Below, piece by piece: positions 31,506 to 44,870 of a DNA stretch of 64,000 nt. The DNA comes from Ureaplasma sp. (lineage in GTDB: Bacteria > Bacillota_I > Bacilli_A > Mycoplasmatales > Mycoplasmoidaceae): positions 6,661 through 70,660 of the forward strand of contig JAHHTK010000002.1 in the NCBI GenBank assembly GCA_020024695.1, given 5' to 3'. Each line of letters starts with the position of its first letter. The first letter of the stretch is position 1. Below the pieces are notes generated by a model. The model did no database searches. It saw nothing but the letters and a program-made list of their open reading frames with translations, and was not told where the DNA came from. A program made the translations under genes and the position numbers.

Positions 31506-33815
31506 TTAATATTTAATTTTATTATCATTTATAAAATTAGCGGGGATTTCATAACTTTTTTTCAACTTATCAGCCACAATTAAAACCATAATTTGGTTAA
31601 TAATGCTTGGATTGTTTTCAAAAACAATCCATTCATTGGACCGAATATTAAATAAGTGATAAGTTTGACAAACATGAAAATGATAGGGTTGTCCTTCATT
31701 TAAAGTCTTATCATATTTATCATTGTGTAAATATTCTTGATAAAGATTTAACAAAAATAAATAAAACACCACTTGCAATTCATGTTCTATGGTTAAACTA
31801 TCCACAAACTTAAATTCAAAAAAGATGTCACTAGCAACGAGATCAAAAATTCCTGCTAGATCATATTTTTTGATTTTCAAGTTGGTTTGGAATTGAGCTT
31901 GAAACCAATCTAAAAAGGTTTTAGAAAACTCATTAACAAACCCACCTGTTGTTTTAGTTAATTTTAAACCAATTTCTAATTGAGCTTTTTGATAATCTAT
32001 TGGTTCTTGAGCGTAATTATCAACTGCTTTTTGAATGGTTTGAACGGTTCTTTGTTTCACTAACTCTCAATCCTGAAAATTGTCTAACCAATTGAATTCT
32101 TTAATTTGGTGAATCGGATTTAAGATGGTATTAGCTAAACTATAAATACTGGTAGCTAATAATAAATCTTGTTGTAAGGTAGTATATTTTTCTAAGGCTT
32201 CTTTTTGATTTATTAAATACTTAAAATCATCACCATAATTTGAATGGCCTAGACGGTCTCATAAATGGTCTCAGGTCTTTTTTAAGGTCTTATTAGTAAG
32301 GACTTCTCCCTTAGTTTGATATCCTAATAATTTATCAACTGATAAACTGGTAAACAAGATAGAATTAATGGCACTAATATCTTGAATTAATTGGTTTTGT
32401 TTTTTAGTATATGTCGGGAGATCAATTAAACTTAACTTTTGTTTTTGACGATTCTTAATTTGAGTTAATAATTGGTTAATTTTGATTTCAAGGTTCGATG
32501 ATAAAAACTTACCAATTCTAGAACCTTGTAAATTTAGGTTTTCAATGGCTTCATCATCAATCTTTTTAAACTCTTGTTTTAAATCTTTTTGGAGATTAAG
32601 TCGGGACCATTCAGGCATCTGAATAAGCTTATCATGCATTAATTGTTGATAATCAATAAATTGATAACTAGTTCGGAAATGGCTATGATGGCTAGCATTT
32701 ACAATAACTATTTCTTGTAAGGCTCTTGTTAACCCCACATAGGTTTGGTTCAGAATTTGTTTTGCAATAATCTGTTGGTCATATTGGTTATTAAAAATAT
32801 AACCAAATGATAAATAGATAACAAGTTTTCGTTCCCTGCCTTTAGCAGTTCAAGGTGTTGCAAAAACTAGTTTATGTTTAATGACTTTATTATCAAAACT
32901 TTTTTGATCATCATCAGGAAAAAAGACGGGAATATTTCTTTTCACCAACATGTTTTCTAGCATTTGACTAGGTGATTGACTTTCATTATCACTGTTCAAA
33001 CTATCACTAATAATAAAAATATCTTCTGGTAAATATTCATGATTGTCAATTTTATCTTGAATAAAATCAGCAATTTTAGTCAGTTCTTGTTTGTCATACA
33101 AATTAGTTAAATGTCAATAATTTACTAAAACATCATTTTGTTTTTCACTAACAATCGTATCTGAATCTTGATCAAAGCAATAAGTGTTTAGAAAATGGGC
33201 AATATTTGCAGGTAACCGAAACGAAGTTGAAAGGCGTTTTTGATCAACTTTCTTATTGATGATTAATTGATCTAAATTGTTTAACCATCAATCATGACTA
33301 TCTTTAAATTCATAAATGGTTTGCCGAAAATCACCTAGAGCTAATAATTTAGCTTGATGATGGGTTTGTAAAAGAATAGTTAAAAATTTCCAATACAAAG
33401 TATTACAATCCTGAAATTCATCAGCAACTAAAATATCAAATTTTAATTTCATAATTTGAATTTCATTCAAAGGATTGTCTAACCATTGATTTAATAAATT
33501 ATCATTATTAATTGCACTCTCTTTTTTAAAATGAGCATTTTTTAATTGGATATATGTTGCTAACCCATGATAGGTATAAACACTTAAATTAGTTAGTTTA
33601 AGTTTCTTAGCCTTTTCACTCATTTCATTTTTAAGAAAACGGTTATATGTAATAACAAGAATTTGTTTTGAGGGATTTTGTTGTGCAAGTAAAAAAATGG
33701 TGGTGGATTTTCCTGATCCAGCAACTGCTTGAACTTTGACAACATCATTTACTTTTAAACTATCAATAATATCTTGTTGTTCTTTAGAGGGAATAATTTC
33801 ATTTTTCTTATTCAT
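31506..33815 (-). CDS. UvrD/Rep-like helicase with C-terminal PD-(D/E)XK-like nuclease
   Basis: 769 residues, many UGA-Trp. SF1 helicase motifs in order: a Q-motif-like IPSKEQQDII, Walker A AGSGKST at 32-38, VYTYHGLA (motif Ic region), ADEFQDC (motif II), GDFRQTIYEF (motif III), and YVGLTRA (motif VI). Motif IV/V regions look shortened. The last 120 residues resemble a PD-(D/E)XK nuclease: GIFDLVASDIFFEFKF..HELQVVFYLFL gives Asp (~658), E-x-K (~667-669) and Gln (~680). Helicase-nuclease fusions occur in repair (AddA/RecB) and in anti-phage systems, but no AddB partner is adjacent. No ribosome site; an AT-rich box precedes the ATG. Confidence 0.75.
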
Positions 33816-33873
33816 ACTATATTATTTTAGACTATTTTTAAAAAACCTTAAAAAATCGTTCAATGACACAAAA

Positions 33874-33896
33874 AAGTGTAGGTAGAACCTACACTT
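33874..33896 (-). terminator. Terminator of the arginine operon
   Basis: Perfect 10-bp stem AAGTGTAGGT / ACCTACACTT, 3-nt loop, then TTTTTT on the minus strand, 28 nt after the arcD stop. Confidence 0.92.
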
Positions 33897-33923
33897 CGTA
33901 TGTAAATATCTTTTTAGGAAAGA

Positions 33924-35801
33924 CTAATTGCTAGTGCATTGGCAGTCATCACCATCACAGCATGATGAACTTTGTTCAACTACTGCAACTGGTTCTTGAT
34001 CTACTAATGGTTCACGGTTAACAACGTCTCAAGTTTCATTTTGAACTTCACTTGGTTGTTCAATTTCTTCGCTTGATACTAATACGTCTTCTGGGTTTGA
34101 TGCAGCAATGATGTAAGCAATTTCGTTTGCTTTTGCTTCGTCAAATGCTTCAACTGAACCATATTTCTTTTTACCGATTGCGTCTTCAACGATGGTTGGA
34201 ACAATCATTAAAGCTAAGAATAAGAAGAAGACAACAACTGTTAAGACACGTGAAACAATTTGTTCTGTTCATTCTGCACCTGAAGCAACGTTTGTTGTTG
34301 CCATTTGGTATAACATGAACATGTTAATGAATGGTGCTAAGAAAGTAAATGCTAATGCTAAACCAACAACGACGATTGCTGAGTAAGCCATTGGTAAGAA
34401 GTATGACTTTCTATCAGTTACAAGTCTGTTAGTTTTTCTATTTCTGACCCCACCATAAATTGATAACATAATGAATGAGAATGCTAAAACAGCAGTTCAT
34501 GTACCCATTAAGTCACAGAATGAGTATAATTGACCCATTCCTTGTCCGTAACCTGTACCATAACCAACTGTGTCAACGTAGCCTAAACCACCGATGATAC
34601 AGAAGAGGATAACGATTGGCATTGAAATAACAATGTTATAAATAATACCAACTCATGGTTTGTTTGCGTTTAATTTTGATGCGTATTTTGCTGAGAAAGG
34701 TAATTCACCTTCACGGATTAAGTCTTCTGTGAAACGTGGTGCTCACATAGCGAAACCGTTAATAATACCTAAAACACCAATTGCGATTAAGATTTGGAAT
34801 AAACCATAAACTCAGTTTACACCGTTTGTTGATGCGTGTTTTGCTAATCATCCTTCAAGACCAAATGGTGAACCACTTGCTGGGTTAGCAACTGACATTG
34901 AAACTGCGATTAATAAGTAAATTACAGTAACAAGAATTAAACCAAATAAAATTGCTAATGGAGTTTTCTTTGGTTCTTTCATTTCGGTTTGAATACCTGC
35001 TGTTACATAGAAACCATCATATGCGAAGAAGATAGCACCGACTGAAATAAATAAACCGATACCTGGTGACATTTGTGCAAAGTTGTTTGGATCGGTTGGG
35101 AAGTTTTCTGGTTCAAACCCTGCTGATGGAGCTAAAACACCAGCAACATCGTTTTGACCATGACCCATACCAATAATAACGAAACCAATAATAGCTGCGA
35201 ATACTAATGGAATGAATTTAACTGATGTAACGATTCAGTTTTGAATGTTACCTGCTCTTGAACTAATACCTGATACTACGATGAAGTATAAGCTCATTAA
35301 AATTGCGATTACCATTGCGACTGCTCAGTCTGCTGTTCCACCAAAGGTACCAGCACCACCAAAACCTTGAACACCGTCTTGGAAAGACATGACAACGTAT
35401 AATGGCATGAAGAAGTATGTTAATGGTAAATAAATATAGAACATGAAGTTTTTACACATTTTGTAAACAAAACGTGAGTTAAAAGCTTTTGTTCAACCGA
35501 TAAGTGATAAGTTATCGTTCCGAGCACTTGAAATTTCGATAAGTGCTAAAGCCATAGCGATTACACCGAAGGCAGCAACTAATCAGGTAAAAATTGAGAA
35601 AATTTGACTACCAAATGAGTTTGCCATAACGGTACCTTGTTTGAAGAAGATACCAGCACCAACAGATGAACCAACTACAACCATCATTGCTGAGAAGAAT
35701 CCAATTTTTTTACTTGTAGGAGCGTCAGCAATGCTAATTTGTTGTGAATCACTACCACCTTCAACTAATGTTGATGTTGTAGCTTGAGCTGTTTCTGTCA
35801 T
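33924..35801 (-). CDS. arcD: Arginine/ornithine antiporter-type APC permease
   Basis: 625 residues. APC-superfamily transporter with the first-helix motif VGSSVGAGIFFKQG and 12 or more hydrophobic helices, followed by a long cytoplasmic tail. Gene order with arcA/B/C indicates exchange of arginine for ornithine. Compared with usual APC permeases (~450-500 residues) it is longer: an N-terminal Thr/Ser/Gln-rich 30 residues and a C-terminal 80-residue acidic tail ending EQSSSCCDGDDCQCTSN, with four Cys in CC and CxC pairs. Such a tail could bind metal. It is last in the operon. Confidence 0.85.
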
Positions 35802-35895
35802 AATAAAAATCTTATTGTGATAAAAAGCAAGGCTTAAAGCAAAACCACAAGAATTTGATCTTATGGAATGTTTATGCGAGAGATGGTCGCTCTAA

Positions 35896-36828
35896 TTAAA
35901 GAACAATTTTAGTACCTGTTTCACCTCTTAAAGCTTCTTCAACTTTAGTTAAATCAGCAATAATTGCGGTACGGCCAGGTTTTGCCTTAACGAAGCTCAT
36001 ACATGCTTGAACTTTTGGTAACATACTACCAGGTGCAAATTGATTTTCACCGATGTATTTTTCTAATTCTTCACATCCAACTTCAATTAAAGCTTTTTGA
36101 TCTGGTTTACCTCAGTTTACGTATACACGGTCAACTGCAGTTAATACGATAAATGTGTCAGCGTCGATTAAATCAGCCATTTTTGAACATGCGAAGTCTT
36201 TATCAATAACTCCATCAACACCTACGAATTCACCGTTTTCTTGGATTACTGGAATACCACCACCACCACAGGTAATGACAGTTACGCCTGCGTTAACAAG
36301 AGCTTTAACAGCTGCTGTATTAACAAATCCGATTGGTTTTGGACTTGGAACAACTTTACGGAATCCACGTCCTGCGTCTTCAACGATTGTTGAATTTGGG
36401 TTAGCTGCTTCAGCAGCTTCTTTAGTTTCATAGAATGGACCTACTGGTTTTGTAGGGTTCTTGAAAGCTGGGTCGTTTTTGTCTACGATTGTGTCAGTTA
36501 AAGTATAGATAACTGATTTACCGTTTAACCCATGTTCGTTAAAGCTATTTCTAATAGCTGTTAACATGTGGTAACCGATGTAACCTTGACTCATACCACC
36601 ACATTCTGCGAATGGGATTAATGGAGTTTTTGGGTTAATTTTGTGAGCATCGGCAAAAGCATTGAAAATCATCCCGACTTGTGGACCATTACCGTGTCCA
36701 ACTACAACGGTGTGGCCTTCTTTAGTTAAACTTGCAACTTTTTCAGCTGGAGTTTTAACTAATTCTTTTTGTTCTTCAGGGTTATTTCCTAATGCGTTAC
36801 CACCTAAAGCAATAACGATTTTTGACAT
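35896..36828 (-). CDS. arcC: Carbamate kinase
   Basis: 310 residues; makes ATP from carbamoyl phosphate, the energy step of the arginine pathway. IALGGNALGNN at the start, VGHGNGPQVGM, RGFRKVVPSPKP, VITCGGGGIPV, DKDFAC..MA and a late GSMLPKVQA are all diagnostic. Confidence 0.97.
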
Positions 36829-36899
36829 TATTAATCCTAATTAAATAAATTGAGTTAAGTAACAATAAATAATTACTTTTGAGTTTTAAATGTTAGTTA

Positions 36900-37988
36900 T
36901 TAAAGAGCGTTTCCACCAATAACTGCACCTAAAATAGCACAGATTGATCATACACGGAATTCAGCTTCTGTGAATTGTAATGATCATTTTGGACTATAGA
37001 ATACTTCGTTTGTACATTCAAGTTCACCGTTTGCAACTTGTGGGAATTCTTTTCCGTAAGTTTGTGCAACTTCGTCACCCATCTTTGTACCCATTCCGTG
37101 GAATGCTGGTAAACAGTGCATGAATTTAACTGTTGGTTTAGCAGCGTTTAACATCTTAGCGTCAACTTGGAATGGTGTGAATTTAACCATTGCGTCTGCT
37201 CATTCGCTCATTGGGTGTCCTAATGAAACTCATACGTCAGTTGTAATGATGTCTGCATCTTTTGCAGCTTTAATTTTGTCATCACTGAATGAAACACTAC
37301 CACCATTTTGTGCGAATAATTTTTCACATTTTGCCATGATGTTTTTGTCCATAGCTTCTAAGCCACCTAATGCTTTAGGACCACATAAAACTAAATCCAT
37401 ACCTGCGAATGCAGCTAAGATTAATCATGAGTGTCCCATGTTGTTTACGTAGTCACCTACGAAAACAACTTTTTTACCTACAACGTTTGAAACGCTACCG
37501 AAGTGGTATGCGATTGTTGCGTAGTCAGCAATAATTTGAGTTGGGTGTTCGATATCACTCATACCGTTGATAACTGGAACTTCTGAACCTTCCATCATTG
37601 CTAAAATTTCGTCGTCAGCTGAGTGTGCTGGTTCGCTACCTGATGCTGGTTTTGCGATTGGACGGTATGCGATTGCGTCATACATGTGTCCTAAAACGAA
37701 ACCTGTATCTTTAACGGTTTCTTTTGTACCAAAGTTTGCACCTGTTCCTGGTGTAATTAAGTAGATGTGTCCACCTAATTTTTCAACAGCGTTAAAGAAT
37801 GCGTTTTGAGTACGTGTTGAACCTTTTTCGTAAACTTGACAAACAGTTTTGCCTTCTAAAACTTTTGGCATTGCGCCAACATCGTTCATTGATTTGTAGT
37901 TTAAACTATTACGAATTAAACCACGGACTTGTTCAGTTGAGAAATCTAAAACACTGAAAAAGTCTTTTCCTAAAATACTTAAGCCCAT
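36900..37988 (-). CDS. arcB: Ornithine carbamoyltransferase, catabolic
   Basis: 362 residues; splits citrulline into ornithine and carbamoyl phosphate. EKGSTRTQNAF (the carbamoyl-phosphate site, usually STRTR), a HPTQ motif in DIEHPTQIIADY, a VGDYVNNMGHS block, and FMHCLPAFH. A ~20-residue Ala/Pro/Gly-rich stretch (KPASGSEPAHSADDE) between RPI and the active site is unusual. Its ribosome site GGGAGG (37997-38002), 8 nt upstream, is the strongest in the window, which fits high expression. Confidence 0.93.
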
Positions 37989-38156
37989 TTAAATGGCCTC
38001 CCTGTGTTATTCAAAGAAATTATTTTTTACCCACTATGTATTATATTATTTATCCAATCAAAATGCTTGGGACTAAAAAAATACGATTTAAAATAATTTA
38101 ATTTTTTAGATTTTAAATAAATTCAGTTTTAATTCTTGGGTTTTGTTAACATTTAC

Positions 38157-39440
38157 CTAATTTTTAGTGACTTTTTCTACTAATGGATCTAAATCCAAAA
38201 AACTTGAATATACAACAGTCCCCATTTCTAAACTGCCTTGGTTAATCGAGTTCATATATTTGATGACTGTAGCATAAAAATCTTTCAATAATTTGCGTAA
38301 TTGAAAGTTCAAACTGGTGAAAACTTTGGGGTCAAAATCAAGGTGATTTTGATGAATAGTTTGAAGATATAACAGTGGGATTTGATGAATACTTTGTTCT
38401 AAATAAACTGCTAACTCACATTGAGCTAAATAACTAATATGGGTGTATTGATATAAGAGATTAATCCCAGGCACAGCATTCACATATTGAGCTAAACTGG
38501 TTTCTTGAAAACTTACAGTCATCCCACCAATTGGATAAAATACATCATCAAATAAATTAAATTCAGGTTGGTATTGTTGTAACAAGGCTAACGCTAAACT
38601 ATTATTAACTAACACTTGCCGAACATCAACAATTTGATTAGTATCAAGACTAGTTTTAAAGATTAATCCTTTAAAATAGATGTCACTATGATCAAGAACA
38701 TCTATTATGGTTTGAACAATATGGAAAGTATTTTCTAAAGCATCATCACTTACTGTAATTGGAACCAAATCATTATTTTTAAATTGGGAATAATGGTTGT
38801 GTGCGACCTGAAAAGTTTGTAAAGCTTGATAAAATGGATTTTCAGGTTGTAATAAATCCTTTAATAATGTGTCCACAATGATGGTTTGAGCACTAGGATT
38901 ATTTTCATAGGCTTGTTTTAAGAACTTAATTTGGTCAAGGATTTTGGGAGCCTGAGCTAAAAATAAATTGTCATCCAATTGTTGTTTGGTATCAAGGTTT
39001 AAGACACAATTGCCTAAGACATCATTTTGCAATTGCTTTTGTAATTGCAAAGGGTCTTGATTTAAGACTTCTTTCTTCAAACTTGCTAACATTCCCATTA
39101 AATCGACAGCCATCTCAGGATTGACTTGGGGCATTGCTTGATAATTAAAGTCAGGGGCTGAAATGACTTCAAAATCATTAGCTAAATAACCAATCAACAC
39201 AAATGTATAGCCATAATGATAAAGGATACCATAGACGCTCATTCAATACTTAAAGATGGTTTTTAAACTATCTTGATTGTATAAAACGACTTTTGAAATA
39301 CTAGCATTGAATTGGGTTTCAATCTGATGAATTAAATCTTGCATTAAATGATCAAAACTCATATTGTTATTCATTAACCCTAAACGCATTTTTAAATATA
39401 ACTGACCGATTTGTTTAAAAAGCAGTTGTTTGTTTCCCAT
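38157..39440 (-). CDS. Hypothetical protein inside the arginine operon
   Basis: 427 residues, not recognised. It lies between arcA and arcB on the same strand. A terminator-like hairpin at 39495-39519 precedes it, and a ~165-nt gap separates it from arcB, so it may be read by partial read-through. No signal peptide; helical, rich in Leu/Gln/Asn with few charges. It contains one UGA-Trp near residue 66. Features such as LYHYGYTFVLIGYLAND and QYTHISYLAQCELAVYLEQS suggest a compact alpha-helical or membrane-associated protein. A role in arginine use is only inferred from position. Confidence 0.6.
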
Positions 39441-39494
39441 TTTTTACTCCTATTGAGTTAAATATGACTTATTTATATCACAATTACAAAACAA

Positions 39495-39519
39495 AACTCT
39501 TCCAAGAACTGGAAGAGTT
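39495..39519 (-). terminator. Terminator after arcA
   Basis: 10-bp stem AACTCTTCCA / TGGAAGAGTT, 5-nt loop, then TTTTGTTTTG on the minus strand. It would make arcA the most abundant arc message. Confidence 0.85.
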
Positions 39520-39573
39520 GGACGAGATTATCTTAATAATGGAACATTATTAACAAGAAATTATGAATTTAAA

Positions 39574-40809
<1,236 letters not shown>

Positions 40810-40855
40810 AATAGCAACTCTTTCTTGGCTAAAGCCATAATAAATTTATACCTTT

Positions 40856-40861
40856 ATTATA
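40856..40861 (-). promoter_or_regulatory. -10 box of the arcA promoter
   Basis: TATAAT on the minus strand, about 47 nt before the arcA start; the upstream -35 is weak. No ArgR operator could be recognised. Confidence 0.55.
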
Positions 40862-40945
40862 GTATGTTTTAAGAAGCATAAACCATGAGAGGGGCATTTT
40901 TATCAATGTTTCTTGAATTCACCCTAATCTCTGTTGATTTTTACC

Positions 40946-42859
40946 TTAATTTCCGTTTTTTTCTGGTTTTTTAGGATTTTTAGGGGTTTTGACCACCTTT
41001 TTGACAATGCTTGTATAATCAAGTACCCACTGATTCAAGATTTCGGCCGCCTGTTTTCAAGGCTCGACTTGGTTTAAATCAATCCCTAACAACTTAATCG
41101 TGTCCATGGGTGATAAACTATTCCCAGCACTTAAAAAGTTGTAATACGCTTCAATTGTGCTTTGGTCATGGTGAAAAATCTTCTCAGCTAATAACAAAGC
41201 ACAAACTTGGCCAATACTATATTTATAAACATAGAAATTCCCACTATAAAAATGGCTCACAAACAACGTACTTAATCCATATTTATAAAGATAATTCTTT
41301 TGTTTAAAAACCTTTGGCTTAAGCACTTGGTATTCTAATTCGGTTTCTAAATAAGATTGAGCGACACTCTCAACACTAAAAGGTTGGCCCGTTTCAATCA
41401 TTTCATTCGCTTTTCATTCAAACCGTGACAAAATAATTTGATCAAGCGTAGCTCCAAAGGTTTCATAAATTAAATGCTTATAAATATAAAGCACCATTTC
41501 TTGATCATGAGCAAACATATCTAATAAATAATAAGCTAATAAAATTTCATTCGTTAAAGAAGCAATCTCAGCACAAAAGATTGGCATATTGGCTTGGTTA
41601 GGATGTTTGTTTTTGGAAAAATAGTTTTGAGCACTATGGCCAAGTTCATGAATTAAGGTCGCTAAACTGCCATAACTATAATCATAATTTAATAAGATTA
41701 GTGAATAATCGGTTGGAAACCCTAACCCTTGGGTATAACCACCCGAACTTTTATTTTCTTTAGGCATTCAATCAATATAGCGACTAGCTAACATCTTTTG
41801 AATAAATTCAATATAAGGTTGTCCAAAACAACTTAAAGCATTGACGACAATTTGTTTTGCTTGGTCAATCCCAAAATAATAGTTGGCTTTAGTCACAGCT
41901 AAATAAGTATCATACCCATAAATCTTTGGATACCCATACCGATATTTCAATAACTTTTTAGTATAGCGATTATATAACCGATGGGCTGGGGCAAACAAAT
42001 GTCCCATCTCATACACGTGCTTAACAAAATCTATCTCAATTTCATCTTGTTCACAACAAGCTTGAATATAGTTTTCATAATGATAGGCTTTTGCTCAAGC
42101 ATTCGCATTTAAATAATGAAAATATAAGCACTGGCAAACAGTATGACAAACAGATTCATAACCTTTTTTTAAAGCATAATAAGCATGTTTTCTTAAAACA
42201 CGGTCAGAATCTTGTAATGCTTGGTTAATTTCTAAACTGGTAGTTAATACATGGGGTTGATGGCGAGAATCATAAACCGTGGCAAATTTTAAATCTTGAT
42301 CAACGATTGTTTCATATAGAGCCCCAAAACTGGAATTATCTTTGGATAATTCATTCACTAACTTTTCTTGGTCTTTGAATAAGGTATGCTTTTGGTTTTT
42401 AAAAATGAGTTCATAATCTCTTTTTAAATAACCAAGACTTGGATCAATGTCAAGATAGTGTTGAATAATTGCTTGATGAGCAATGATTTCATTAACATCA
42501 TTGTAATAGACATCATAATAGTCCTGGGCCCATAAACTAACTTGGGCATAGATACTATTAGATACAGGATCATCTTGCTGTAAAGCACTTAAAGCATCAG
42601 CATAGGCATAAATCCGACTTAAAATTTCATTTAATTGGTGGGTATGGTTAACAAACAATTGAAAATTTTCAAGACTGTCAAATATCACATCATGGTTAGC
42701 AATTAATCAATCTTTGTGAACTTGAGCCTCATCTAACCATTGAGTGGGAGTTTTATTTTCTAACAACAAACTTGGGTCTCATTGCAATTGGTCGTTGTGC
42801 AAATCAGCTTGCATTTGGGCTTTTGTTAATTTGGTTCAATATAACGTGTTAGTTTTCAT
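40946..42859 (-). CDS. pepF: Oligoendopeptidase F (copy A)
   Basis: 637-residue M3-family metallopeptidase that cleaves short peptides. Zinc motif HELGHSAQNYF (HExxH) in LIHELGHS, with a downstream ICAEIASLTNEILL block (Glu ligand). It is an N-/C-terminally elaborated member, with a basic Lys/Pro/Asn tail (VKTPKNPKKPEKNGN). Only partly alike its neighbour PepF, so an old duplication. Peptidases near an arginine operon fit a lifestyle on host peptides. Confidence 0.9.
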
Positions 42860-42872
42860 ATTACTAATTAAA

Positions 42873-42898
42873 AAGGCTTAAAGTTTTCTTTAAGTCTT
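42873..42898 (-). terminator. Terminator between the two pepF genes
   Basis: AAGGCTTAAAG pairs with CTTTAAGTCTT (one G-U) around TTTT. On the minus strand it is followed by TTTTTAATT. Confidence 0.75.
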
Positions 42899-42912
42899 GG
42901 GAATATAAGCAA

Positions 42913-44763
42913 TTATTTTTTTAAGACTTTGCGACCAATTTTAATGAAATCTTGGATTCAAGAAGCCACAATGTCACCAGCTTGTTGTCATGGGGCATCT
43001 TGGGCTAAATCAATGTTTAATAACTTAATGGTTTCAAGTGGGTTTAAACTGTTACCGCTTGATAAGAATTTAAAGTAATTATCTTTTGCGTTTGGTTGGT
43101 TATTTAAAATGTTGTAAGCGTTAACAATTGCTGCCACTTGACCAATGGCATATTTATAAACATAGAAGTTACCCATGTAGAAGTGACTAATTCTTAATGG
43201 AGTTAAGTTGTCAAAGTTATATGGAGCTTTTTGATATTTTTTATCAGTAGCAGTTTTGGTTTCCATATATTGATCACTTAATTCACGGTAAGTTTGAGCC
43301 ACTTTTTCATAAGTGAAGCCACTACCATTATTGACTCATTCATTAGCAACTGCTTCAAAGTTAGAGAAAATAACTTGTCTGGTGGTAGTTGCAAAGAAAT
43401 TAGAAATCATTTCATCTAAGATCATTAATGATAAATAAGCATCATCTTTGTATTTATTTAATAAATAGTAGTTTAAAAAGACTTCGTTAGAAATTGATGA
43501 AACTTCAGCATAGAAAATAGAACAATCAGCATAAACTGGTTGGTGTTGACCAAAGAAATATGAGTTGATACTGTGGCCTAATTCATGAACTAAGGTTGAA
43601 ACACCATATAATGAGTAGTCAAAGTTCATGGAAATAAAGAACTTATCTAAACCTCGGGTGCCTCCGATAGAATAAGCTCCAGTTTGTTTGCCTGGTTTTG
43701 GTAATCAGCTAATTCAGTGTTCGTCAAAGGCTTTTTGTAATAATGCGACATAATCATCACCTAAGACTTTTAAGGCGTCTTTGGCTTCTTGTTGAGCTTG
43801 TGGAATGGTATAGTGAACTTCTTTACTATAAAGTTCCAAACGACCGTCTCATGGCATCACTTTATCTAATTTATAAATATGTTTTAATAATTTATTCCGC
43901 ATATCACGGTATTGTTTCATTAATGGTCCATAAGCTTTTACCATATCATACACGTGACTAATAAAGTTTTTATCAATGTGGTCTTCAAAAGCAGTAGCAG
44001 CAATATAGTCTTCAAACCCACTAGCTTTATATTTAGCATTTAACATCATGTAGTTAAAATAAAGAGTTTGGGTTAAAGTCGCTTTATATTGATCTAAAGC
44101 ATTACCAAAACTATAATAAGTATTTTTTCTTAAAACACGGTCTTTGGATTTTAAGTTAGAAAAGACATCAGCCATGGTGTTTAAAGGAATGGTCTTATTA
44201 TTTTTGTTTTTGACACTTTGATATTTAATATCGTTATCTAATAAGGTTGAGAAAATTGTTTCAAACCCTGGGTTTGCTAAACTTAATTTGGTTTTTAATA
44301 ATTCACATTCAGGACTTAAAATATAAGGTTTTGTTCTTAAAATATCATCGTAATATTTACGATAAACACTTAAACTTGGGTTTTGTAAATATTGTTTGAT
44401 TTGGTCTTCGTGACTTAAAACCATGTTCGCAAAAGATGATAAGGTTGTATTTAAAGGAATACAATCTTTTGAGAAAGTTTGGGAATAACCAATGTAAACT
44501 GGGTTTGCTTGGTCTTCGTTTAAGTTATTACTAATATAGTTCATGACCCGATTAGTTTTCATTTCAAACGCATCACTTAATTGAGTTCAGACTTGAAAAT
44601 TAGCTAATGAATCTAAAAAATGAGGGTAAGCTTGAATAATTTCATCTCTTAAACTTAATCATTCTTGATAGAAAACATCTCAAGTCTTGCCTTCTAATAA
44701 ATAATCAAGATCTCATTTGTAATCAGGATTTTGAGCATCGATTTGTAATTGTTTTTGATCCAT
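42913..44763 (-). CDS. pepF: Oligoendopeptidase F (copy B)
   Basis: 616 residues, M3 family. HELGHSINSYF zinc motif, FYAEVSSISNEVFL downstream Glu block, and a C-terminal SSGNSLNPLETIKLL shared with copy A (SAGNSLSPMDTIKLL). The start is at 44763 after AAAGGAT. Upstream of copy A on the same strand with its own terminator, so the two are transcribed largely separately. Confidence 0.92.
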
Positions 44764-44816
44764 AATTATCCTTTAATAAATGTTTGTAATTAATATTTTA
44801 ACCCGTTCAAAAATAA

Positions 44817-44844
44817 AAAGCAAAACCCATATGGATTTTGCTTT
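44817..44844 (-). terminator. Terminator of tuf
   Basis: AAAGCAAAA..CC / GG..TTTTGCTTT hairpin around ATAT, followed by TTTTTATTTTTG on the minus strand, 27 nt after the tuf stop. Confidence 0.85.
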
Positions 44845-44870
44845 AATATAAATGAGTTAAGTTTTAAAAA

